From the NCBI RefSeq assembly GCF_000759835.1, contig NZ_BBNB01000001.1:186001-250000 (forward strand): a DNA stretch of 64,000 bases, read 5' to 3'. The position numbers were made by a program, and so were the translations under genes. The notes under the pieces were generated by a model that was not told where the DNA came from, did not search any database, and was given only the letters and a program-made list of their open reading frames with translations. The DNA comes from Citrobacter sedlakii NBRC 105722 (GTDB lineage: Bacteria > Pseudomonadota > Gammaproteobacteria > Enterobacterales > Enterobacteriaceae). Shown here piece by piece: positions 46,416 through 54,102 of this stretch; positions within the stretch are counted from its first letter, which is position 1, and each line of letters begins with the position of its first letter.

Positions 46416-46576
46416 TGTCAGAAAGTGGAGCACTTCTTCGCATCCTGACTACAATCTTCTTAATTTCTCCATTAATTCTTAACGCATTGTGCCGTTAAAA
46501 TTTTCAAAATTTTACAAACGAATTAACATGTAACTTACATACCTATGGGTACGTTCACTTTAACTGGCCTTTTTTC

Positions 46577-48697
46577 ATGAAGATTATTTCCATACGATAT
46601 ACCGCAGTTCCCGCTCTGCTCTTTCCACTCGTGTTCTCTCCGCTGGCCGCAGCGGACAGCGAAGCCGATGAACAAACGCTGATTGTCAGCGCCTCACCCC
46701 AGGCCGTTTCTGAACTGGATACCCCCGCCGCCGTCAGCGTGGTCGAGGGCGAAGATATGCGCCGGGCGGCGCCGCGCATCAATCTTTCCGAATCCCTGAC
46801 CCGCGTGCCGGGCCTGCAGGTGCAGAACCGACAAAACTATGCTCAGGACCTTCAGCTTTCTATCCGTGGCTTTGGGTCGCGTTCAACTTATGGCGTGCGC
46901 GGCATTCGATTGTATGTTGACGGCATCCCGGCAACGATGCCGGACGGCCAGGGGCAGACGTCAAATATCGATCTCAGCAGCGTGCAAAACGTTGAAGTAC
47001 TGCGCGGTCCCTTCTCCGCGCTTTACGGCAATGCTTCCGGCGGGGTCATGAACGTGACGACACAAACCGGACAACAGCCGCCGACCATCGAGGCAAGCAG
47101 CTATTATGGAAGTTACGGCAGCTGGCGCTACGGGTTAAAAGCGACCGGCGCGTTGGGCGATGGCACCCAGGCTGGCGATGTGGACTACACGGTGTCGACG
47201 ACCCGTTTTACTACCCACGGCTACCGCGATCGTAGCGGCGCGCAAAAGAATCTCGCCAATGCGAAACTGGGCGTGCGTCTCGACGAGGCAAGCAAGCTGA
47301 GTCTGATTTTTAACAGCGTCGATATTAAAGCTGACGATCCCGGCGGCCTGACCGAAGCCGAATGGCGCGATAACCCGCAACAGTCGCCGCGCGCGGAGCA
47401 GTATCACACGCGTAAAACCATCAAGCAGACGCAGGCCGGACTGCGCTATGAACGACAGCTTAGCGCCCAGGACGACATGAGCGTGATGATGTATGCCGGG
47501 CAACGTGAAACCACCCAGTATCAGTCGATCCCGATGGCCCCTCAGCTCAGGCCGTCCCATGCGGGCGGCGTTATCTCGCTGCAGCGTCATTACCAGGGCA
47601 TCGACAGTCGCTGGACGCACCGCGGGGAACTGATTGTACCCATGACGTTTACTGCCGGGCTGAACTACGAAAATATGAGTGAGAACCGTAAGGGCTACAC
47701 AAATTACCGTCTCACTGACGGCGTACCAGAGTACGGCCAAAAAGGCGAGCGCCGCCGGGACGAGCGCAACCTGATGTGGAACGTCGACCCCTACCTGCAG
47801 ACGCAGTGGCAACTGACCGACAAACTCTCCCTTGATGCAGGCGTGCGCTACAGTTCGGTCTGGTTCGACTCTAACGATCGCTACGTGACGCCGGGCAACG
47901 GCGACGACAGCGGCGATGCCAGCTATCATAAATGGTTGCCAGCCGGATCGCTGAAGTATGCCGTGACGGACGCCTGGAACCTCTATCTGGCAGCGGGCCG
48001 CGGTTTTGAAACGCCGACCATAAACGAGCTTTCCTACCGTGCGGATGGGCAAAGCGGGATGAATTTCGATCTTAAACCTTCCACTAACGATACGATAGAA
48101 ATTGGCAGCAAAACCCGTATCGGCAACGGACTGCTGACGGCGGCGCTGTTCCAGACCGACACGGACGACGAACTGGTGGTGGATTCCAGCAGCGGCGGTC
48201 GGACAACGTATAAGAATGCGGGCAAGACCCGGCGTCAGGGGATAGAACTGGGGTGGGATCAGCGTTTTGGCGAAAACTGGCGCGTCAACGCCTCCTGGAC
48301 CTGGCTGGACGCCACCTACCGTAGCAACGTCTGCAACGACCAGAACTGCAACGGTAACAGGATGCCGGGGATCGCCCGCAACATGGGTTTTGCGTCCCTG
48401 GGTTATGTGCCGGATGAAGGGTGGTATGCCGGAGCTGATGCCCGCTACATGGGGGATATTATGGCTGACGATGAAAACACCGCCAAAGCGCCCTCTTATA
48501 CTGTCGTAGGGCTGAATACCGGATATAAAATCAACTACAGTAATCTGACGGTGGATGTGTTCGGGCGCGTCGACAACCTCTTTGACAAAGCGTATGTTGG
48601 CTCGGTCATTGTGAATGAATCGAACGGCAGATACTACGAACCTGCTCCGGGGCGAAATTTCGGCGTGGGTGTTAACCTCGCATGGCGTTTTGAATAA
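46577..48697 (+). CDS. yncD: YncD (PqqU), TonB-dependent outer-membrane receptor
   Basis: 706 residues. A signal peptide (about 1-26, ending LAAADS) is followed by a TonB box-like ETL/TLIVSA segment, a plug domain to about residue 170 (VPGLQVQNRQ, IRLYVDGIPATMPDGQ, VEVLRGPFSALYGNASGG) and a 22-strand barrel ending LAWRFE. In E. coli YncD is now described as PqqU, a pyrroloquinoline quinone importer, and as a phage receptor. It is divergent from yncE across a Fur-box region. A hairpin separates it from convergent mcbR. Confidence 0.93.
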   Translation: MKIISIRYTAVPALLFPLVFSPLAAADSEADEQTLIVSASPQAVSELDTPAAVSVVEGEDMRRAAPRINLSESLTRVPGLQVQNRQNYAQDLQLSIRGFGSRSTYGVRGIRLYVDGIPATMPDGQGQTSNIDLSSVQNVEVLRGPFSALYGNASGGVMNVTTQTGQQPPTIEASSYYGSYGSWRYGLKATGALGDGTQAGDVDYTVSTTRFTTHGYRDRSGAQKNLANAKLGVRLDEASKLSLIFNSVDIKADDPGGLTEAEWRDNPQQSPRAEQYHTRKTIKQTQAGLRYERQLSAQDDMSVMMYAGQRETTQYQSIPMAPQLRPSHAGGVISLQRHYQGIDSRWTHRGELIVPMTFTAGLNYENMSENRKGYTNYRLTDGVPEYGQKGERRRDERNLMWNVDPYLQTQWQLTDKLSLDAGVRYSSVWFDSNDRYVTPGNGDDSGDASYHKWLPAGSLKYAVTDAWNLYLAAGRGFETPTINELSYRADGQSGMNFDLKPSTNDTIEIGSKTRIGNGLLTAALFQTDTDDELVVDSSSGGRTTYKNAGKTRRQGIELGWDQRFGENWRVNASWTWLDATYRSNVCNDQNCNGNRMPGIARNMGFASLGYVPDEGWYAGADARYMGDIMADDENTAKAPSYTVVGLNTGYKINYSNLTVDVFGRVDNLFDKAYVGSVIVNESNGRYYEPAPGRNFGVGVNLAWRFE

Positions 48698-48719
48698 CCT
48701 GCGTAATAAAGGTAGTCAT

Positions 48720-48738
48720 AGCGGGGAGATTCCCCGCT
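48720..48738. terminator. hairpin between convergent yncD and mcbR
   Basis: AGCGGGG, AGATT, CCCCGCT: a perfect 7-bp stem 22 bases after the yncD stop and 15 bases past the mcbR end. Confidence 0.6.
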
Positions 48739-48753
48739 AAATTTAAGCAGTAC

Positions 48754-49419
48754 TTAATTAAGGTATTGTCGTTTAACGATGGCGACATTTTTATTGATGA
48801 TGTCGATTAAACAGTCGCGACTGGCCTCTTTATTTCCTTGGGCAATAACCTTAAATAATTGATGGTAATGATCGACACTGTGTGGATACGCGCCCTCTTT
48901 TTCCAGATCATAGAGAAAATGCAGGCTTGGCCCCATTTGTACCCACAGCTGTTCGATCATTTCGCACAGCGTCGGCATGTTGGCGAAGTGATAAATTTTG
49001 AAGCGTAACGCCCGGTTTGCCCGCAGTCGCTCGGCTACCGAGCCTCTTTCATGCGCCTGCTGATACGTCGCAAGCAGCGCCTCCAGGAGTTCCATCCGTT
49101 CCGGCGTGATCCGCCCCGTGGCTTCCATAACCGCCATCCCTTCCAGTTCACAGCGAATACGGATGATTTCCGCGAATCGCGCCATATTGATTTCCGGCAC
49201 CATGAAGGCTTGCGCGGGCGCAATGGTTAACGCGCTGGCAGACACCAGACGTAACAGCGCCTCACGCACCGGCGTGATACTGATCCCCAACTCCTCAGCA
49301 ATATTTTTGGTAATTAATCTGGCGCCAGGCTTCAGCTCGCCCAGACTTAATCGATCTTTTAATCCTCTTTCAACGTGTGTTGTCAGACTGATGTGCTGCG
49401 ACTTTTCCGTACCAGGCAT
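48754..49419 (-). CDS. mcbR: McbR (YncC), GntR/FadR-family regulator
   Basis: 221 residues, the E. coli length. An N-terminal winged helix (LKPGARLITKNIAEELGISITPVREALLRL) is followed by a FadR C-terminal helical domain with metal/ligand-binding histidines (YHFANMP, VDHYHQLF). In E. coli McbR represses the colanic acid/biofilm gene mcbA and also affects yncE/yncD-region genes. It lies between yncD and curA with no operon partner. Confidence 0.93.
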   Translation of the reverse strand: MPGTEKSQHISLTTHVERGLKDRLSLGELKPGARLITKNIAEELGISITPVREALLRLVSASALTIAPAQAFMVPEINMARFAEIIRIRCELEGMAVMEATGRITPERMELLEALLATYQQAHERGSVAERLRANRALRFKIYHFANMPTLCEMIEQLWVQMGPSLHFLYDLEKEGAYPHSVDHYHQLFKVIAQGNKEASRDCLIDIINKNVAIVKRQYLN

Positions 49420-49547
49420 TCTATTTCTTCACCTCATCATATAGCCAATCGCAATTAAACCTGAAAGATTTAATTGTTTAAGATTTCGCCTGGTGAAAAA
49501 ATAAAACGACAACCGTGATCATTTACCCGCGTTATTTTAACGGCCCT

Positions 49548-49563
49548 GGCAATTTAAATTGCC
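49548..49563. repeat. 16-bp perfect palindrome upstream of mcbR
   Basis: GGCAATTTAAATTGCC, in the 222-base AT-rich gap between mcbR and the end of curA, 129 bases before the mcbR start. It could be a regulator site for mcbR; no family-specific match is clear. Confidence 0.4.
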
Positions 49564-49641
49564 TTGCACGCGGTGATTTAATTAAAGCCGGAAATTTAAA
49601 AACTGCCCATTTTTTTATGGCGGCCAGGGCCGCCATGTTTG

Positions 49642-50679
49642 TCAGTCATCTTCCGCGACGCGAATCACGACTTTGCCAAAGTTTTTACCACTCAACAGAC
49701 CGATGAAGACCTCTGGGGCGTTTTCCAGTCCTTCCGTCACCTGTTCACGGTAATGAATCTTACCTTCTTTAACCCAACGTCCCATCTGCTGTTGGAACTC
49801 ATGAATACGGTGACCATAATCCTGCGCAATGATAAAACCCTGCAGACGAATGCGTTTCTTCAGTATCGTCGCCATCAGCAGCGGCAGTCTGTCCGGCCCG
49901 GCGGGGAGTTCTGTCGCGTTATAGCCGCTGACCAGACCGCAAAGCGGGATCCGCGCGCAGGTATTCAACAGCGGAAGTACAGCGTCGAAGACTTTACCGC
50001 CGACGTTTTCATAATAGACATCAATCCCCTGTGGACAGGCATTTGCCAGTTGCTCTGCAAAGTCATCCGCATGGTGGTCCAGACAAACGTCAAAACCCAG
50101 CACTTCAGTGGCATGACGACATTTTTCCGCGCCGCCGGCAACGCCGACCACACGGCAGCCTTTGATCTTGCCAATCTGCCCCACCGTCGCCCCGACTGGA
50201 CCGGTTGCGGCGGCAACCACCAGCGTTTCCCCCTCTTTCGGCAGACCTATATCCAGCAAGCCCATGTAAGCGGTGAAACCGGGCATCCCCAATACGCCGA
50301 GTGCCCAGGATGGCTGTTCAGGATCGTTGCCGAGCTTCACCAGCCCCGCGCCGTCGGAAATATCATAATCCTGCCAGCCGCTGTAGCTCAGTACCCATTC
50401 ACCAGGCTTGTAGTCTGGATGGTTTGACGACACGACGCGGCTCACCGTTCCGCCGACCATGACCTCACCCAGCGCGACCGGCGGCGCGTACGACGGTTCG
50501 TCGCTCATTCGTCCGCGCATATACGGATCGAGGGAAAGGTAAACCGTGCGCAACAAAACCTGGCCTTCGCCCGGGGTGGCGACCTCGTCCTCTTCAAGAC
50601 GGAAATTGTCCGCCACGGGCGCGCCATGGGGTCGGGAAGCTAAAACCCAGCGACGATTACGGTGTTCTTGTTGACCCAT
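49642..50679 (-). CDS. curA: CurA (YncB), NADPH-dependent curcumin reductase
   Basis: 345 residues from the ATG at 50679 (MGQQEHRNRRWVLASRPHGAP), the E. coli start and length. It is a medium-chain dehydrogenase/reductase without zinc ligands, with the NADPH motif AAATGPVGATVGQ. It reduces curcumin and related enones in E. coli. It is preceded by an XRE-cupin regulator gene in the same direction (57 bases away). Confidence 0.95.
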   Translation of the reverse strand: MGQQEHRNRRWVLASRPHGAPVADNFRLEEDEVATPGEGQVLLRTVYLSLDPYMRGRMSDEPSYAPPVALGEVMVGGTVSRVVSSNHPDYKPGEWVLSYSGWQDYDISDGAGLVKLGNDPEQPSWALGVLGMPGFTAYMGLLDIGLPKEGETLVVAAATGPVGATVGQIGKIKGCRVVGVAGGAEKCRHATEVLGFDVCLDHHADDFAEQLANACPQGIDVYYENVGGKVFDAVLPLLNTCARIPLCGLVSGYNATELPAGPDRLPLLMATILKKRIRLQGFIIAQDYGHRIHEFQQQMGRWVKEGKIHYREQVTEGLENAPEVFIGLLSGKNFGKVVIRVAEDD

Positions 50680-50736
50680 GATGTTCTCCTCAGCGTTTGG
50701 CATGAATCCATCAATAGTAGCAGGCCGCGCCTGTCT

Positions 50737-51312
50737 TTAACGTCCCGCGAGGTTTAAACGCACAACGAGGTAAACGCAGGTTTGCGCTGTTTCATTGATA
50801 AAACGGCAATCATTGGGCGGCCCCAGCTCAAGACAATCGCCCGCTTTCATCTCGTGGCGGGTTTCACCCTCAACGAACACCAGTTCCCCGTGCTGAAGCC
50901 AGATCAACTGCCGCGCCTGTACATAGGCTGAGGCGGGCATCGGGATATCACTTCCTGCGGGAAGCTCAATTTGCACCAGATCGAGAGGCAAGTCGCTGTG
51001 TGGCGAAACGTGGCGGCGCAAATACTGGCTCTGCGGATCGTGCCAGACGGGTTGATCCGCCGCACGCAGCAGTTTGCCTTCCTGCATTTCGGCGCGCGCA
51101 ATCAGCGTTGACATACTGATGCCAAAGGCGCCGGAAAGCCTGCCGAGCAGCGTCGCCGTCGGGCTGCTTTCCGCACGTTCGATTTTATGGATCATCGCCC
51201 GTGAAACGCCCGCGCGTTCAGCCAGTTCAGTCAGCGACCAGCCGCGGGATTCTCGCTCAATGCGAATTCTTGCACTGATGCGTTGATTTATGCTGTCTTC
51301 AATAGTATTCAT
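50737..51312 (-). CDS. XRE-family regulator with C-terminal cupin domain
   Basis: 191 residues. Helix-turn-helix at about 15-70 (RESRGWSLTELAERAGVSRAMIHKIERAESSPTATLL) and a small cupin_2 sensor domain at about 105-190 (SAYVQARQLIWLQHGELVFVEGE...GDCLELGPPNDCRF). It is divergent from mnaT with only 37 bases between start codons; an inverted repeat covers its own start codon. It probably regulates itself and mnaT-ydcZ. E. coli K-12 has no counterpart at this spot. Confidence 0.85.
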   Translation of the reverse strand: MNTIEDSINQRISARIRIERESRGWSLTELAERAGVSRAMIHKIERAESSPTATLLGRLSGAFGISMSTLIARAEMQEGKLLRAADQPVWHDPQSQYLRRHVSPHSDLPLDLVQIELPAGSDIPMPASAYVQARQLIWLQHGELVFVEGETRHEMKAGDCLELGPPNDCRFINETAQTCVYLVVRLNLAGR

Positions 51313-51324
51313 ATCGTAATACTA
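51303..51324. promoter_or_regulatory. operator over the XRE start codon
   Basis: TAGTATT, 8 bases, AATACTA: a perfect 7-bp inverted repeat spanning the XRE start codon (51312-51310) and ending 26 bases before mnaT. A -10-like TACTAT for mnaT lies inside the right arm, so binding would block both genes. Confidence 0.65.
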
Positions 51325-51349
51325 TAGTGAACATTTCCTGAGGTTCAAG

Positions 51350-51868
51350 ATGCTTATTCGATTCGCGAGCAAAGAGGATTGCGGGGATATCGCAGCGATC
51401 TACAACCACGCCGTATTACACACGGCGGCGATCTGGAACGATCAAACCGTAGACGCCGATAACCGCATGGCCTGGTTCGAAGCGCGTCAGTTGCTGGGGT
51501 ATCCGATGCTGGTAGCTGAAGAAAACGGTAAGGTGACGGGGTATGCCTCCTTTGGCGACTGGCGCAACTTTGACGGATTTCGCCACACGGTGGAACATTC
51601 GGTGTACGTTCACCCGGATCATCAGGGGAAAGGAGTTGGACGCCAGCTATTGAGCCGCTTGATTGAGGAAGCGCGCGCCTGCGGCAAGCACGTGATGGTC
51701 GCGGGCATCGAGTCGCAAAATCAGGCTTCGCTGCATCTTCATAGCACGCTCGGGTTCAAAATCACCGCGCAAATGCCGCAGGTAGGGACCAAATTTGGCC
51801 GCTGGCTGGATCTGACATTCATGCAGCTTCAGCTTGACGATCGTCTGCAGCCGGACGCGCGCGGATGA
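51350..51868 (+). CDS. mnaT: MnaT (YncA), methionine/amino-acid N-acetyltransferase
   Basis: 172 residues of the GNAT fold, matching E. coli MnaT. The acetyl-CoA loop is VHPDHQGKGVGRQLL, preceded by the beta-strand HSVYV and followed by ESQNQASLHLHSTLGF. E. coli MnaT acetylates methionine and analogues (sulfone, sulfoximine) and resembles phosphinothricin acetyltransferase. It overlaps ydcZ by 4 bases. Confidence 0.94.
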   Translation: MLIRFASKEDCGDIAAIYNHAVLHTAAIWNDQTVDADNRMAWFEARQLLGYPMLVAEENGKVTGYASFGDWRNFDGFRHTVEHSVYVHPDHQGKGVGRQLLSRLIEEARACGKHVMVAGIESQNQASLHLHSTLGFKITAQMPQVGTKFGRWLDLTFMQLQLDDRLQPDARG

Positions 51869-52314
51869 ACACATCGCTGACGCTCGCCTTTCTGATCGCC
51901 GCGGGTATCGGCCTGGTGGTGCAAAACACTCTGATGGTGCGCATCACCCAGACCTCTTCCACTATTCTGATCGCCATGCTGCTGAATTCGCTGGTCGGCA
52001 TCGTGCTGTTTGTCACTCTATTGTGGTTTAGGCAGGGTATGGCGGGATTTGGCGAACTGGCCTCCAGCGTTCGCTGGTGGACGTTAATTCCTGGTCTGCT
52101 GGGTTCGTTTTTCGTGTTTGCCAGCATCAGCGGCTATCAGCATGTGGGGGCGGCGACCACGATTGCCGTGCTGGTCGCCAGTCAGCTTATCGGCGGACTG
52201 GCGCTGGATCTCCTGCGCAGCCACGGGGTACCGCTGAGGGCGCTGATTGGTCCGGTTTGTGGCGCGGTGATGCTGGTGGTGGGCGCATGGCTGGTGGCAA
52301 GACGTTCGTTTTAA
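51865..52314 (+). CDS. ydcZ: YdcZ, DMT/EamA-type inner-membrane protein
   Basis: 149 residues with five membrane helices (DUF606 family), matching E. coli YdcZ (IAAGIGLVVQNTLMVRITQTS, GLLGSFFVFASISGYQ). Half-size members of this family usually act as dimers. The substrate is unknown. Its ATG overlaps the mnaT stop (ATGA), so it may export an MnaT product; this is inference. Confidence 0.93.
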   Translation: MNTSLTLAFLIAAGIGLVVQNTLMVRITQTSSTILIAMLLNSLVGIVLFVTLLWFRQGMAGFGELASSVRWWTLIPGLLGSFFVFASISGYQHVGAATTIAVLVASQLIGGLALDLLRSHGVPLRALIGPVCGAVMLVVGAWLVARRSF

Positions 52315-52340
52315 CGACCGCCCTGCCGCCATCTGGCCCA

Positions 52341-52574
52341 TCACAGGATCGTGCCGCCTTTTGTCAACTGCTCGCGGCGCGCTTCGGCGTCTTCTTTATG
52401 CTGCCGGCCATGATGCGCGATGGCGATTCTCAACCGTTGCTGCTGGGTGTAACGATCTTCGCGGCTTAATTCGCCATCGTCGCTCAGGGCGATCAACAGC
52501 GTGTTCATCTGGGCAATAACGCTTTCCGCAATCGCGGCATCAACGCGGGCGCTAACCTCATCCAGGTGCGACAT
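52341..52574 (-). CDS. ydcY: YdcY, small DUF2526 protein
   Basis: 77 residues, nearly identical to E. coli YdcY (ELSREDRYTQQQRLRIAIAHHG...REQLTKGGTIL). A soluble, highly charged, helical protein of unknown function. Convergent with ydcZ; its start lies 226 bases from divergent srfA. Confidence 0.94.
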   Translation of the reverse strand: MSHLDEVSARVDAAIAESVIAQMNTLLIALSDDGELSREDRYTQQQRLRIAIAHHGRQHKEDAEARREQLTKGGTIL

Positions 52575-52669
52575 AGCTTCTCCTTTTCAACAGACTGATG
52601 AAACCTTCATCATACGCTGAAATCCGTTCGCTTGCGGCATTTAATCCGTAATGCATATCCGTCAGTTTC

Positions 52670-52791
52670 CCTTAAGTCTTTTTCACAACGTCAACCCCTC
52701 TATGGCGGGATAATTCGCCCCTTTATGCCTTTCTTCCACCGTTTGCTCGCGTTATGACGCCGTAAAGTAGATGCGTGAAAAAGTCTTAAGG
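52670..52791 (+). promoter_or_regulatory. 17-bp inverted repeat in the srfA upstream region; the right arm contains the srfA ribosome-binding site
   Basis: Left arm CCTTAAGTCTTTTTCAC (52670-52686), right arm GTGAAAAAGTCTTAAGG (52775-52791): 16 of 17 positions pair, with a single U-U mismatch. The arms are 88 bases apart. The right arm contains the srfA ribosome-binding site (AAGGA, 52788-52792) 8 bases before the GTG start. If transcribed as one leader, the stem would block srfA translation; otherwise the arms may be paired regulator sites. The start point of transcription is not visible from sequence, but a GATAAT -10-like element lies inside the loop (52709). Confidence 0.6.
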
Positions 52792-52799
52792 ACCCTAAC

Positions 52800-54098
52800 G
52801 TGGCAAAAACTCTCTTGCGCAGCGGCAATCTTGATGACTATCAGGCCGTCGGCGGTGGCGGCCAGGCCGTCTTTGATTCAGCGCTGCAAATTCGTGAAAC
52901 ACTCCGGCTGCGAAAGCAACTGGCGATGGTCGATTGTCTCGCCATTCCGCAAATTAACGACAGCGGTGACCGGGTGGACTGGTATTCTCCTGTAGAAGGC
53001 CAGGCCGTTGCGTGGAAAGCGGCTGACGTTGATGCGCGCCGTCGCGCCCTCCGCACGCTTTCCGCGACGCTGGACAGCGCCGCTGCCCTGAGCCGCAAGA
53101 GCCTGCAATCCGGAAAAACGGCGTTACAGCTTTTCGGCTCCTTGCTCGAAAAAGCGGTACAATTTCCCGGTGAAAACCACGTCTTCCTGGTGGATGGGAA
53201 ACCGGTTATCACCTTCTGGGGTTTTATCAACCTTAACGAAAACGTGCGTGACGATGTGCTGGCATGCCTGTATCTCGAAGATTCGCCCGAAGCGGCCATT
53301 CACGCTGACCCCGTCCCTGCAGAAGAAACCGCGCCAGAGAACGCTTTTCCCCATGCGGATGAACCACTGCTGTCAGTCCCCGTCGTGCCGGTAACTCCGC
53401 CCGTCTCTGATACCATCAGCCCGCTAGTCGCGCCGTCCATCGTGGCGGAGGAAAAAGCGTCCGCGAAACCGGCGCGCCGACTGCCGCTGTGGAGCGTGCC
53501 GGTTGCCGCCGTCACCATTGCCGTGCTTGTCGCGCCGCTGCTCTGGCACGCGCAAACCCCCGCGGTCGCGACGGAAAGCGTCAGTGCGCCGCAACCCGCA
53601 ATGCCTGCTCTGCCGGAACTGACCGCCACGCTACCGCTGCAGCAGGCGCACGTTATTCCGGAGGAGAAAAAGACCCCGCCCGCCGACGCGCCGGTGGTCA
53701 TTGCTGCGATACCGAAAGACGCGCTGGTCATGGAGGCTAATCAGGTGAAGGCCGGTACGACCCGTTTTCTCAACGGTCGCTGGCGCGTAGTAATGGAGGT
53801 GAAAGACCCCGCGACCGGGAAAGCGCCCTCGTTGCGCTATCAGATCCAGAATAACAAAGGGACAGCGCGGCTGGTGCATGGCGACAGCATTGTTTGTCGC
53901 GCCGAGCTTTTTTCCGGTCTGCATCAGAGCGGCGAGCTCATGATCAAAAGCCGTGGAAATGCGCGCTGCGCCGATGGCTCCCGCTATCCGATGCCGGAAA
54001 TCACCTGTAAAGCCGGGACAAATGACGTCGCCGCCTGTACCGCACGCTTCGACGGGCAAGCGGAGATTCCGTTGACGTTTAAAAAGATAGGTGCCTGA
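52800..54098 (+). CDS. srfA: SrfA family protein
   Basis: 432 residues from GTG (52800), 8 bases after AAGGA. Cytoplasmic N-terminal part (about 1-225), then one membrane helix (LPLWSVPVAAVTIAVLVAPLLW, about 228-250), then an Ala/Pro-rich linker and a compact C-terminal domain (about 300-432) with paired cysteines (CRAEL, CADGS, CKAG, CTARF), probably periplasmic. It is the first gene of srfABC, known from Salmonella, where it was named for SsrB regulation. The molecular function is not settled. Confidence 0.88.
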   Translation: MAKTLLRSGNLDDYQAVGGGGQAVFDSALQIRETLRLRKQLAMVDCLAIPQINDSGDRVDWYSPVEGQAVAWKAADVDARRRALRTLSATLDSAAALSRKSLQSGKTALQLFGSLLEKAVQFPGENHVFLVDGKPVITFWGFINLNENVRDDVLACLYLEDSPEAAIHADPVPAEETAPENAFPHADEPLLSVPVVPVTPPVSDTISPLVAPSIVAEEKASAKPARRLPLWSVPVAAVTIAVLVAPLLWHAQTPAVATESVSAPQPAMPALPELTATLPLQQAHVIPEEKKTPPADAPVVIAAIPKDALVMEANQVKAGTTRFLNGRWRVVMEVKDPATGKAPSLRYQIQNNKGTARLVHGDSIVCRAELFSGLHQSGELMIKSRGNARCADGSRYPMPEITCKAGTNDVAACTARFDGQAEIPLTFKKIGA

Positions 54099-54102
54099 TC
54101 TT

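Noticed and set aside
49617-49636. ATGGCGGC-CAGG-GCCGCCAT hairpin after curA as a terminator
   Set aside because: On the curA strand the stem is followed by As, not Ts; the T-run is on the wrong side. It may still slow transcription but is not supported as an intrinsic terminator.
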